DNA from: Parus major
Lineage: Eukaryota > Chordata > Aves > Passeriformes > Paridae
Length of the DNA: 64,000 nt
Assembly (NCBI RefSeq): GCF_001522545.3
Contig: NC_031770.1
Location: 91,096,339-91,160,338 of the forward strand
Reading direction: 5' to 3'
The translations under genes were made by a program, and so were the position numbers. Below are positions 27,917-41,011 of this stretch, one piece after another. Below the pieces are notes generated by a model, which saw nothing but the letters and a program-made list of their open reading frames with translations, searched no databases and was not told the origin of the DNA. How positions within the stretch are numbered: position 1 is the first letter of the stretch; the number at the start of each line of letters is the position of its first letter.

Positions 27917-30900
27917 TGCCACCACCATATGTTTATATGTAAAGTATTTTTATATAAAGGAACTAGAAGCTATTTCTAAAAGTAATTGAAGTAATAGATG
28001 CAGCCCAAGCTTACTTATGCTGTTTCGGTAAGTTCATGTTTAACTTAAAAATTCTTTAGGAAACTCTGCATCTTTATGGGTACATTTATGCATATATATG
28101 TTGTGAATAACTCAGTAAATTGAGGGCACTAGAAGACTATTCTTGCATTAGCAAGTAATTATTTGCAGTGGGGCACACCATTAGAAATGGCTGATGCTGA
28201 ATCCTGTACCTTTGCATTGTATAGGGTCAGGGGCTTTGCTTCTGTCTGTCTCTTGGGCAAAAAGCTTCCACTAAATACACAGCTCAGCTCACTGGAGACA
28301 AAAAGTGCTATGTGCACACTGGATGACTCAGAGATGGTTTAGCTAACGGGCTGGTTTTTAACCTAATGCCCCCTGGAAGCACTGGGAATATCTAGTGCAT
28401 GTACATCAAAACTGCTCGGAGAACCAAACCTGCACATGGTAAGTGAAGATGATGACAGGCTCACAGTAAAATCACACTATTTCTTTGACCCAATTTGCAA
28501 CTACAGCCAGTAGCAAAATAGAGTCGGGTAGCATCGCTTTGCCCAATAAAATGGTGTTGCATTTTATTTTAAATCATCATGGTGGAGATGCTGGTACATA
28601 ACAAAGGTGAAATCTACAGTGCCACCAAATACAAAGAGAGCTATTGGGAAAATCTACTCACACTCTGAGAAATTAAACAGACAAGTGTTATCTCTCCTCA
28701 CGGATTGTATATCATCAACTCAGATTAATGTTGTAATTTCCATTTATTACATTTTTTTATATAAGAGCTATATAGTATAACTGCTTGCGTATAAGAAAAT
28801 TCCTAATGTTTCACTTCAGGGCATCTCATTTTATTTCAATTTTGATGGAAAAAAATAGGTCATTTTGATTTGAAAAATATGTATGGATTAGTTTAAATTT
28901 ACTCACAGCTTATTCTCAGTGGATATAAGATACCAAGTCTCACTTGTGAAAGTGCTACTCTCTAATTTTTTCTTAATATACCTCTAACTGAAATCAGCTC
29001 TTATTATCAAGTCATAGCAGATGCTTTAAGTTATAATGTAAATAACAAATAATAAAATAGAAATCTTCTAAAATTCAGCTCCAGAAAATCACAAGGGGAA
29101 AAAAAGAAATACCATAATAATAACTTCCCTGAAAATTAAGTATAAATTAAGATTCAGTGTCTCAGCCACCTACACAAAGTAGCGTGAAGGCCTTAGCAAT
29201 CAGAAGGTTAGAAAGAAAAAACACCAAAACAACAAACCAAAGAGAGAGTATTCATATTTTAAAAAGCTGCAAAACAAACTAAATTAAGAGATCATTATCT
29301 ATTATGAAAATTAGAACCATCCTGCAAATTATGCACAAATGTATAGAGGAGTGATTGATGCCAGAAATGGGAAGGTTAGATAAACTGTGGTGAATTGCTG
29401 AATTGGGAGACAAAAACTATTCTGTTTTGGAGGTAAGAATGTTCTAATTGAAATAAACAAAAAACCCCAGAAAATCCCAGCAGGACCAGCAGTATCAACA
29501 GTGTGATTTACAGTACAAAACTTGGAACCTTTTCAAACCATTGTCTATAATAAGACTTCACAGTAGCAATTACAGCTGAATCTATGAATGAAATACCATA
29601 GTCAGACATTTTACTTTCAGAGTTAGAAGAAATGCTGAATTTTTCACATACTAATAAAGTGTGCTGAGTCTAGGTTGGAGTTCTCAATTCACATCACAGT
29701 TTAAAAGAAATTTCTTCTATACCATTACTTTTCAAAACCACTCATTTTTGTCTCTCTGCCACCTGGAGTGAATTCATGGGAATTATTCAGAACAGATTAA
29801 ATTGTTAATGGCATAAAGTAATTTATCTGGATTGTAAAATAGGACAGGATTTTAGCATTACACTAAAGAAATATTAGTCATTTTCTATTTCTTAAGAGAG
29901 AGAGAGAATATTACATCATTATGTAAAAGGGGTGTATCACAGTAAGTACTCTCTACATGAAAAAATTAAAACCTCATAAGAGATTTTAATTTCTTGAAGT
30001 GTGAGCAATTGATGAATCTTTTTATGTGGCTTTTCAGTGCACGTATTAAAACAAAATCAAATCAGTACACAAGAAATTAAACTAAGCAGTGAAAGTGCTC
30101 TTCTGGTGTTACTGTTTTGTGAAGTTTTTCAGAATAGTCTATGATTCCAAAACCTGTGAAGACCTGTATTTTATTCTTTATTAAATACCTCCAAACTAAC
30201 AACAACTAGATGATTAATTCAGAAGGAGTAAGGTTGACATTTTAGAAAAGCATACAGGCCCCTTAGGTTTATGGTTTTAATTCATACCAACAACTGTCAA
30301 ATTGTTGCACAGGATAAAAGAAGACAAAACTCCATGCTGTGATGTATGAATAGAAAAACAGACTTCTGTGAACAATGTAAAAGAAACTTGGATTTCCTTT
30401 TAGTACTGGAAAGACCTTAGCTGATGCATGGTATCCAGTTTTGGAGAGCTAACCTCAAATTCAAAATGTAGTAAGTGAAGGGATGTCCATTAAAAGTAAA
30501 TTGAGTGGATCTTAGGTTCAAGACCCATAGAGCAAAGAGAATGAAGGAATGTAGTAAAATCAATAGTAAAAATAAAACCAAGAAAGTTTTGCTTGGTGCG
30601 ATTTCCATATATCATATTTACTCACTCTAATTCTTCTCTATAGAAAATATGGCAGGAATGTAAGAAACTGTGCAAAATATATGACTGGAAAAAAATTCCT
30701 CCTTTATTTTTTCTCCTCGCTATCATTGTCTTTGATGATAGCAGTGTGAGTAGTGTCTAATTTGCTTTTTCCACTTAATGGTGAGAGGCACTCTTGAAAT
30801 AGTGATCTTAACTGTATTTTTTTTATAATTTTGATTTCATGCTTTTTGTTTTGCTTTTGGCAAGCTGGACTTGAATTCTAATACTTCATATTTATTTTGC

Positions 30901-31581
30901 ACTTTACTTTCCTTCAGGCTAATCTTTTTTTAGGATGGTGTTACCTGCAGAATACTATTTAAAGACCTTTCTAACAAGTAAGAGGTCAATTGATTGCATT
31001 TTTGCTACACATTAATACTATATATGTTATGTTCAGGAATATAGCAGATTCTCAGCATGATATCTATAACTGATACCTAAGAGATTTTAATGGAAATAAC
31101 TAGGAGTGCTTTATTAACAGTATTTTTAAAATCTAAGCAGCCAATTATTCCTCTGAGCCTGAATATATGAACTTCCCTGTTTTTCTCTTTTGAAAAGGCA
31201 GCTGCCAAAGAGATTTCTTCTTCAGACTGTTGTAGTGGCTTAGGTTAATAGTCTGACCAAACTTGTCAGACTGATATGATATTCAGCATGGCATTTTCAT
31301 CTGCTGTTCTTTCCAATAAATTTCCAGTGTTACAAGAATAGTATTTACTTAAAAAGCATGTGTTTTCTATGTAAATATTCAGCAATACCAATATCATTAG
31401 CCTAAAATAGAGGGGTTGGCACTTCTCAGTAAACAAAATAGGATGATCAGAGATTTTCAGGAAGGACGCCTTGAAGCAATGGCTCTAAAATATCACTGTA
31501 ATTCAAGCAGAAGATGTTGTTCCTGGCAGCTTGCAGCAGCACCAGTGAACTGTACAATCCTTGGTTTAAAGTTTTAATTAG

Positions 31582-31616
31582 GTAGCACTGTGTAGTACTG
31601 TGTAGTACTATGTAGC
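31582..31616. repeat. 10-bp tandem repeat, ~3.5 units
   Basis: The unit GTAGYACTGT is repeated in tandem with one or two substitutions and ends in GTAGCAAG. It is a small slippage tract in otherwise unremarkable intron. Confidence 0.8.
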
Positions 31617-31984
31617 AAGTTACTTTATTTTACTGAAAGGGAATTCCATTTGAATAGTAACACAAACAAAAAGTCCAATATTTTTTACATAATTTACATC
31701 TTCTATTCAATGAGAATTTAATTGAATTCCTTGTTGTAGCTCTAGACTGCTGTGTCTCATCCTTTGGATGGCTGCTTCAGAGACCAGTTTGTGTCCATGA
31801 CACATATTAACCATGGCTGACAACATGATATCATAAACCTGGCTTTAGCTTATATTTTTACTGCCCTTTCTCTGACTTCCTGATCCTCTTCTTTAGACAG
31901 ATCATGCCCTTCTACCCCAAGAATCTTAATGGCCTTTTGCTGAAATCACTTAAAAAAGTGTGTCAGTATTAGCGGGGGCTTTCT

Positions 31985-32095
31985 GATTTTGTTTGAATTT
32001 TTTATTGTTTATTTTTGTTTAGGTTTTCATTTGGTTGGTCGGTTAGTTGGTTTTTTTCTTCATTTGTTTGTATTTCATTCTATTAGTCTTTGTAA
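31985..32095. repeat. T/G-rich low-complexity patch
   Basis: Runs of TTTGTTT and GGTTGGTCGGTTAGTTGG with almost no A or C. This is the first of several such patches in the second half of the window. Confidence 0.7.
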
Positions 32096-33684
32096 TTTCT
32101 ACTCCTCTCAACTACTTTTATCTGTGTAGAATTACACAGGCAGTCAGGTCATCTTCCTTCAGAATCAATGAAATCCTAGGTAGTGATTCGTCCTATCTGA
32201 CAAGATATCTATCTTACTTTACCATACTTCTGCCATTTTTTTCAGTTAATAATAAATACTTTTTATAAGACTAGTCCAAGACTTGGAACACACTGCTAGT
32301 AGTTTCTCTGGTCTGACATTTGCCTTTCATGCAGTCAAATCATTAAACAATTTATATCCACTGACTTATGAAATTCAGCAGTATATCATCCATTGTGTAA
32401 TTTTAAATTCTTTGCTTCTCAAGCATCAGAAAGTTAATGTAAATTTAAAAGGCTGTGACTGAAAAATCATATGCATTATTCTGTTCAGTCATAAGTGAAT
32501 TTGTTTCTTATATGAAGGACAGAGTTAGAATAACTCTGGGGTCTTCCATTGAGAGATCTTTTTCAATAGAAATGGTACTTTTTTATCAACATTTTATAAA
32601 CTTAATTCAGTAAAATGTAGAAAAAGAAATTGCTCACAAGTACAGAAATATGCTACTATTGCAGATGCTACCACCTGTATCAAAACAGACAATTTTCCAG
32701 GAATTTTCTCCTGGGATGTAGGAGAGTTAAAACTGTGCAATTTTTACTCATTATTCCTTGAAGTCTTAAAAACCCCAGTCATGGGAAAACAATGACATCC
32801 CACAAATTCTTAAGTAAGAAGAGGATTCCTTTTTTATTATAAGCATTTTCATAGAAAAGAAAAAAATACATCCCAAATGCATATATCCTGAAAGGAATCA
32901 TACTCTATCTGTCACCAAAGAGACTAGAAGGAGCAGATAAAAATTAAATGTAACCATAAAGAACACATTAAAATTGCTTTACATATCCTGCAAAAATATT
33001 TCATTTTGTTTTACATATCCTGTATAATATATTGCATAAAAAGCAAAAAATATTCAATGAGAATCTCAATTATCACAGCAGTTGTTCTTGTTTTTCATAT
33101 GGTAACAAAACCAAAGCCACCTCCAGAATAGATGCTGACATGGAAGGAAAAGTGACTTATTTTGATAGGTGGAGTTTCATCATGGAATGACAGATCCCAG
33201 ATCAAAGGACACAAATAGCATAGAAACATTTAATACTACCAAACATGGAAATTAAAAGATCAAAGTTCTCTCATCTGCAGTACTGAATAATACAGTTCTA
33301 TCAAGAAATCAATAAAGGATAGGTTTCGTGTTTGGCCAACAGTACCAATAAAAATGTAGCAGATAAAGCTGAAACAACTTCATTAGGTTACTTAGTCCAC
33401 ATACCTCTTTCATTCTGTGATCAAATACAGGTTTCTAAGGAAAGGAGGGTGAATAATGACAGACTAATAAAAGCAATCACTAGAGTCTGCTAGTAAGGAA
33501 ATGTATAACACACCACCTTCCCACCCCCACTGCCCTTTTCCCAGCATTAAAATAAATGACAGATAACTAAAGAGAAAAAGAACAAACAGAGAAGGAAAAT
33601 CAAATCTTTTCATCATAATATAGTATTATGGAAAGTACAAAGTGGTAGGAAAAACTGAAAACCGCACCAAAGAAATTTGGTGGG

Positions 33685-33714
33685 GTTTTTTTTTCCCTTT
33701 TTTTTTTTTTTTCT
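33685..33714. repeat. Poly-T tract
   Basis: About 30 bases of T are interrupted only by CCC. It is a simple homopolymer. No adjoining retrocopy was recognised, so I do not call it a retrotransposition tail. Confidence 0.8.
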
Positions 33715-35208
33715 TAACATATTAAGTATCCTCTCTAACTTCATTAAATACCCCCTTCTTTCCTATTTTGCTTTTTCATTTTTTTTGAATTGATATTCGG
33801 AACTTCACGTCTCATTTTTGTTTGGTTGTTTGAAACAGAGACCCTTGGATTTACGTTAACACTTAACCTCTGAGCAAACCTTGTCTCTGTAAATCATGAT
33901 GGTTTTAAGAAAAATGGCAAGAAAGGCAGCATTTACAGTTGGTTCGTGTTCCATCTTCTTGGCTGGCATTTGCCTTTTTATTCTATTTCACTAGCAGATG
34001 GAATTGACCATAATCTTATGTAGTTTTCTCAGTTGCCTTTCACACCCCCATCTCATCTCAGGCCAGGCAGCGTTTTTCTTGAGGGGTATTTAAAAATTGC
34101 AAACGTTTGTCATGCTGGTTAATCTGGCTAGGTTTCTTTCATAGACATTAGACGAACAGGTTGGTTTAGACGTACATTCAGTGCAGGAGTTGAATTCTGG
34201 ATACAGGTTTATTCCTTCATTTGCTGCATGCAGCTTAATTGAATTTGGAACATAAAAAGGAAGTTTAACAAAAAAATCCAGAAAAAACGGATTCCTTTCA
34301 GCTGGTTATCTACTTAGTAATCTCTAACATTCCCTTTGTGTTCCCTGAGAATCTTTGTCAAGTAAGCCAAATTCTCTTTGTGTTAACTAAGGCTACCTTC
34401 TATTCCCATAAAACATAACATTCCTTCCCACAGCTTTTTTCTTCCTCATCTCTTTTGAATAAGCAGCATTCACTCACACCTTATGTTTTTATTAGTTCCA
34501 TAGATGGCTACCCTGAAACTCATTATTTTGGTTCTCTTGCTTTTTGTTCTGTCATCCATCCAAATAATAGTTACCTCTTAACTATTTCATACTTCTCTTG
34601 TTTCTCTACCACCCACTACTTGGAAAGGTCAGAAATCTCCATATTAACACCTTGTCAGGGGAATACCTAAGTACTGCTGTATCCAATGCCAAGACTGTTT
34701 CAAAGGCATGTGAAATCTTCTGCAGTGGTTTGGTATTAAAGCCCTTCTCTAGCCACAAAGGACACCAGAGGCTTGAGAAGCTTTCACCACAGACATCTTT
34801 TCACATTAAAATAACAACAATTTGCAGAAGTCAGCACTTTCATGAGAAAAAGCTAAGGATTACAAACTGTTCCACATAAATATGAGCCAGTGACAATATA
34901 AATACACCCAAATAAAAATACAATTCTAAGCAATAGGTTTGGCTAAAACTCATTCAAATTAATAAGAAAAATAGAAAATTAAGATGTAAAACATTAAACT
35001 AAAGCACTTTCCTTCAATAGTAATTCTTTTATCATTGGCTTCCTCCCTATCAAATAATGATATATCTGCCTACTCCGTCTCTTCTTGAAGGTACTTCTGT
35101 GGAGCCTGAATGCTGCCTGTAGAAACAGTTATCAGACCCCTGCTGACCACTTCAGTGTCCTGGTGGTATCCAATATGAGTTAAAAATAAACCCCTAAGAT
35201 TCTTACCT

Positions 35209-35415
35209 GTGTCCAGATTTAAGATGCTGCAGCATCTGGACACACACGAGACACACAATAACTGCAGCTTCAGGCAGCTGTCACTAGACCCCCTGCAGGA
35301 GTAAGTGACATGTAATAGGCTAACAGATACTGCAGGGTATTGCACATTTCCTGCAGAAATTTAATGGCAGAATTTGCCTAATATGAACCTTGCTTCAGGT
35401 AACTGTGCAATACCC
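35209..35415. repeat. Cluster of perfect inverted repeats
   Basis: Three perfect palindromic features lie within 210 bp. GTGTCCAGAT (35209-35218) pairs with ATCTGGACAC (35234-35243). Overlapping it, GATGCTGCAGCATC (35223-35236) is a 14-bp palindrome. Further on, GGGTATTGCACA (35335-35346) pairs with TGTGCAATACCC (35404-35415) across a 57-base loop. No transposon termini or target duplications were recognised. Confidence 0.7.
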
Positions 35416-37680
35416 ATTGCTTGGAGCTAATGCACAAATATTATTATTAAACGTTAAGGGAAATTTTGCTGAAATTGAAAGTATGAGAAATGAAAAAAAA
35501 AAAAAAGAAGACGGCTTTGCACACACCACTTTGGAAAATTTTAAACTAGCAAAATATGACTCACCTGAATACAGTTGTTAGGGTAAGTCATCCATAAGAA
35601 ACAATTTGTTCCAAACTAAAAATTATATTACTATAGATAATCTCAATGATGATCATAAGGCCTGAAATGATGTATTATATATGTAAGGATTAAAGGACAG
35701 GAGAACAAGATAAAATGTTCAGATAGGAGGAGCTCAAGCATCAAATTATGCATCCTAGGGTAAACCTCTACCGAGGTGACTCAAAATATAAGCACAAAAA
35801 ATGCTCAGAGAGAAAGATGAAATATCTCTCAATTAAGGTGTATTTCTAACTTGCTCTTGGAATGTGATATTTCAGGCTGAAGCTACCAAAATTTGTTCAC
35901 CATGAAATTTAACAAGAGATTGTTCTGCTTCATTACTTCTGAATTTGTTGAAGATCTGATTAGAGGGCACACTGATAAGGTGATACCATAAAGAGGGCAC
36001 TTTGAGGGTAATCATTAAAATCTGTATGCATACTAGCAACTTGAGGTAGATCAAAATAGGAATTCACTTCACTAAACTACACCATATACTGCCATAGAAC
36101 ATGTACAAGGGAGGAATATTCTGAAAATAAGCTGACATTTCAACATTAAGATTTTGGCTCTAAAAGTTAAGGAAAGAATCTTGCTTATAAAAGTCATGGC
36201 AGTCTGAGATTCATTAACTGCTGTACCAAAGAAATACAATGGCAAATGCTAGTGTAGAAAAACAAAGATATTAAAAATGTGAAAGATAAATATTTTTAGC
36301 ATGGGTGAAAAAGTCAGGAAACATACAAAATTAAGGACTTCAGTGTATACTAATAACTCCAGCTTTCACAGGTGCAACATTAGCTTTCTTAAGAATTATG
36401 GATCTTGGTATCATGGTGTGTGATCCTTGTTACAGGGTAAGAAAGAAGCTGTGCCACTTTTCCCTCCAGTCCCACCTATGTACACCCTAAATGGATTCAC
36501 TGCTGAAAGTCCACGTCTCCATGTCTTGATTGCCTATGTCAGATGCTCTTGTATTGCAGTGCCTCCCCCTCTTCTTTTACAGCCTACTCATGCTCTACAT
36601 AGGAATTATGTTTAAATTTAAGCACTGAACTACACAGATGACTTATCTTCCTGAAGGTTTTGAATACTGTAAAAGTATGTCCAAAGGAGATGAGAAGTGA
36701 CATAACGAAGAGAAATAAAAATATATGATGCTTAATACAATAAGTGAAGAGTTAGCCCAAAGCATCCACATAATTCTCAAACATTTCCAGAACTGATTAT
36801 TATTTCATATTAGTAGCAGCAACAGCTTCTTTTAAGTGCCACTTGTAACTATCAAAACTAGTTAGCTTCAAAATAGTTTTTTTTTTTAAAGTTAAATTTA
36901 GATAAAATGAACTTTATGACTCATTGAAATACCCACTAGATTTCTTTCTTATAAAGGACAAACAAACCAAGCTGCAGTTTTGACAGGAGGCATTCAAGTA
37001 ATAAATGATACATACTGTACTAAACTTTGAGTATGATGGGTAGAAATAATAGACAGACTTCAAAGGTTTGCATAGAAAAGAAGAATGTCATAGATCTTGG
37101 GAGTAAAAAGTAAAAGCAGAATGTTGATATAGTGAGCTTTATGCAGATAGTCTAAAATTTACCAATCCTGACTCCTTTAAAATAAAGTTGTCAGAGCAAT
37201 TAACTTCAGGCAGAAAAAACAAAGTCATAATGATGTAACAGTGAAGGAAATCCTTTCTTCAGTTCTGAAACAGGATACATTATTTTATCGAGTGAAAAGT
37301 CTTGGAGGAACATATTTATGATATGTATAACATATAAAAACACTCTGAGAAGATTCTTTAAACTGAACAGACACATAGTTTGGAAAGACACAGAAGGCAA
37401 TGGAAAGGTGTCAATTGATTGCTCCAGTAACTTTTGGGTTGGAACTTCATCAGTTGTTCTCCCTTAGCTATAGCTTTTTGTCTTATAGCTATAAGAAACA
37501 TTTTGAATAGAATCCCAAGTGATCTGGACATTGCCTAAGTTTGTTTTACCAAAATGTATTGCTCAAAATAAGACAATTGTGCATTATTTAAACTTAAGTT
37601 TGATTTAACCTATTTAAATAAATCCATCTTATTCCCCTAAATCTGGATCTGTCTACAAGTTGCAACGTACTTGAATTCCT

Positions 37681-38027
37681 AGAGTCGTAGAAATACAGAA
37701 TGTTTTGGGTTGGAAGGGAGCTTTAAGGTCATCTTGTCCAATGCCCCCTGCATGAGCCTTTACATCTTCAACTCTATCAAGTTGCTCAGAGTTCTATCCA
37801 ATCTGAACTTGAATGTTTTCATGTTTTCAGAGATGAGCCATCACCTCTCTGGGCAACTTTTCCCATGTTTCACTACCCTCAAAATAAAAAACCTCTTCCT
37901 TGTATCTATCCTTGTATCTTGTAAATCTACCCTCTTTAAGTTTAAAACCATAACCCCTTGCCCATTGCAATGGGCCTTATTTGAAAGTCTGTCCCCACCT
38001 TTCTTATAAGCCCCTTTCAAGTACATG
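37681..38027 (-). mobile_element. CR1 LINE, short 3' fragment
   Basis: The + strand begins with a degenerate tail (AGAGTCGTAGAAATACAG, TTTTGGGTTGGAAGGGAG). On minus, 38026-37841 translates to ORF2 C-terminal blocks in order: YLKGAYKKGGDRLS, then LNLKRVDLQDTRIDTRKRFF, then LRVVKHGKSCPER, matching the FKLKEGRF / DIRKKFF / VRVVRHWNRLPRE motifs of CR1. The frame is mostly intact over 60 residues, but the fragment starts at YLK and lacks all catalytic parts. It is antisense to CSMD1. Confidence 0.93.
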
Positions 38028-38810
38028 ATCGAATCAAGTAAATGATAAAAATCATTTGCATTAGTGAACTGTGATCTGAATGTTCTTCATTATTTTTATT
38101 AAGATTTCAATCATTAGCATGTATTTTGTATTGAGCAATAAAGAAAAAGCCAGCTCACCCAGCCTGGGCAAAACAGATAATGAAAATCTGCAAAGCCATG
38201 TTGATATTCCAAATTTTCCTCTGTATCATAAGACATATTTGCAGCTTCCCACATTTCTACAATAAAGTTCTGGGCACAAATATTTAGTCTTCCTTACAGA
38301 GGAAACACTGAACATATATTTGGATGGTAACATATTTTTTTAGATATTTCCCTATTGCTGCTAAAGACAAACATGCTGTTTTTAAATATTCAAATATTTG
38401 CTAGCATATTTTCTTTTGCCTTGAGACCTTTCCCTAAAGTGGAACCACCAAGAAAGGCTGGAGTAGGGGATTTTTCAGCTGGCAGCACTACTGCAGTCCA
38501 ATTTGTAAAAACTTTAAAAGAAGGCTCCAGAAATTGATATAGTTCCTCCCTTCAGGCATTTTTTTCGTGTTGGAGGCTTCTAAGTCACTTGTTATCATTC
38601 CATTTACACTGGCTTCGTGCCACTGTATTTTGTGGAGGTGCCAGAATAGTCTAATATAAAGTGAGCCTATAAAAGCTACAGAAGTGGAAATGTGGGAGAA
38701 CGTTCAGTTATTAGTACCTGGCCTATGAAGAGTCCTCTTCACAGACTTTCCCCATCTAAATTCCATTAAGTAGAGGCATAAAATACAATTTGTTTTCCTT
38801 TGATAGGGTT

Positions 38811-38930
38811 TTGAGGGTTTGTGAGTTCTAGTTTGTTTCTTTGTTTTTGGGGTGTTTTGTTCGTTTGTTTGATTGGTTTTTAGTTCTGATTGTTTGGTTT
38901 TTTGGGTCTTTTTTTCCAGTTGAAGAGTCC
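38811..38930. repeat. T/G-rich low-complexity patch
   Basis: Repeats of GTTTGTTT, GGTTTTT and TTTTGGG with very few C. It gives rise to a meaningless Lys/Thr/Gln-rich open frame on the minus strand. Confidence 0.7.
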
Positions 38931-39755
38931 TGTACATTTTTCATTTCCAACTAACTCACAAGTGGGAGCAAGAATATAATTTATGCCGTTATGGATGTTC
39001 TATAATGGATTTGTAAAACAAAGTTTAAAATATAATTCATCGTCATTTATTCTAATATTGAAAAAATAGTTGATGGTTGTAACATTGCTCCCAGTCTGAT
39101 GTGGATCTCTCTCTAAAGCCTTCTGATGCAGGAAATGCAAGCTTGCTTCACAAGAAAGCTATAAAAAATAACAGATACCTATAATCCTGTGGATTAATAG
39201 GACATACTTTCCAAAAAGATGACTGATGTGACATCTACATGTAAGAGTGAACAGACATAACTCACATAATGAAACTTAAAATGACTAGTGCAAATTTTTT
39301 CTAAGAATATTTCTTGAACAAGAAATTGTTTGTTGTAGTTTGTCAAATTAACTTTTTTAGAAGGCATGGGTGACAAAATCCCTGAAAGATCTTTGTTTTC
39401 CTGACCCAATTTCTGGTTATGTAGACAAGTAACTTGGAATACATCACTTTACTTAAAAGTTTCAGGTGGTTTTTTTTCTCAAACACAAAAAGTCATGAGC
39501 TTTATAGTAAGTGAAATAACTTACTTCTTTAAAAAACATTTGTTTTAGTCCTCTGGCAGTAATGGTTTATGATATCACTTTGATTTTTGGCACTCCACAG
39601 CTTTTTTTTGTCCAGTTTTTTCAAATATTAGCTGATGTTTTCTTTCCATGCCATTTAACACAGAGACATATGAAACGGTTTCTGTGGCTGCATTTTGTGT
39701 ACAGTAGGTAGAAATAGTAAGAAAATAGAAGGCACTTCTGCATGGCCATAGCACA

Positions 39756-40319
39756 GTGCAGCAACCCACTGGTTCATTTATTCAGCAGTCACCAGTTTTA
39801 GTGACTGCTGGGCACTTGAGACATGAACTGGCTGTTTTCCCTGTTGGTGCCTGCAACTGTGGGGAGATGATGTGGTTTCCCATTAGGCAAGTCCTTCTCT
39901 GCACGAGTAACAACCTCACTAGCCCCATCCACAAGCAGCCAGTGCTCTGGGAATTTCTGTCCCCACATGGTCCCACCAGGCTGGAGCCCCTGGAGACTTC
40001 TGGCAGCCTTGCCTTTTCCAGCAGCTGCATCCCTTGGAAGCCCCTGGCACACCTCCTGTGCCTGGGAGCTGCTTTCTCTTCAGTTCCCCCCAGCTGTGTG
40101 CTGGTTCTATGTTGGGCAGGTCATGTCATGTGTTCCTGCTCCCTTAGGGACTCACAGGACTGCGGTCACAGGCTGCTGTGCACCATCAGGGCTTGCCGCA
40201 GCAGACACGCTCTTGCTGCCACGGCTCTTTGGTGGCACCTAGAGAGAATGACTGCTTCTCCCCAAGGCCAAATACATCAAAAGCATTCAGCTTGTAGCTT
40301 ATTCCTGCTTATTGAATGA
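39756..40319. other. GC-rich, stop-poor block of unknown origin
   Basis: About 560 bp is much richer in G and C than its surroundings and has long open frames on both strands at once: 187 aa on + over the whole block, plus overlapping 91, 84 and 82 aa frames. Simultaneous openness in several frames points to composition rather than coding. The 187-aa translation is Cys/Trp/Leu-rich and matches no domain I know, and no splice-site pair or start context stands out. It could be an old repeat, a decayed retrocopy or a regulatory element. I do not call it a gene. Confidence 0.4.
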
Positions 40320-41011
40320 ACTTGGTGAGTTTGGATAACAAGAAACCTTTCTCTACTAGCAAAATATTAATGTTATAATTTCTGCAATTTATTTTTAGTT
40401 AAGCTTGAACAATTTTCTCCCTTTATCTTCCCTTTTTCTGTGACTTAAAGAAAAAAGTTGAGGCTGGGGGCAGTGGGACTAAATATAAATTAAATATGTC
40501 TTTATCTTATGTGATAGAAAATCAATTATAAATTATGGATCTTGCACTAATCTTATAGTAGCTTCTTCTGCTACCTTTATGTATGAGACGCTGTCTCAGG
40601 TTTTAAATCTTCACTTCCTTTAGGCAACAGAATGGATGTAAATTATTAAGATAAGGCTTCTGTGATTCCACACATGGCAGGCAAAATCTGTTTTTTTGGA
40701 ATGGATGTGCTAATCTTTTGGCTTTAAGTACCATTTGGTGTCTTACCCTGTGGGTAACTCTTCTTATTGCTGACAGCAAGTGGCTTTGTAAAAGGTCATG
40801 TTATGGCTATGTGTCCTGTAAATGTGCTGTCATAGCACTGCTGCTGTTTTCTGTGGAATAATTGGAGTTACCACTGTCTTGCAAATAACTACTGTGGCGT
40901 CTCTTCTGTCCAGATATTCAGGTAGTTTAAACTGATTCTAACCACTAATTAGTATGGTAACATATTAATAATTTGAATTTTTAATTCATAAATTGAGCTG
41001 CACTGAAGTGC

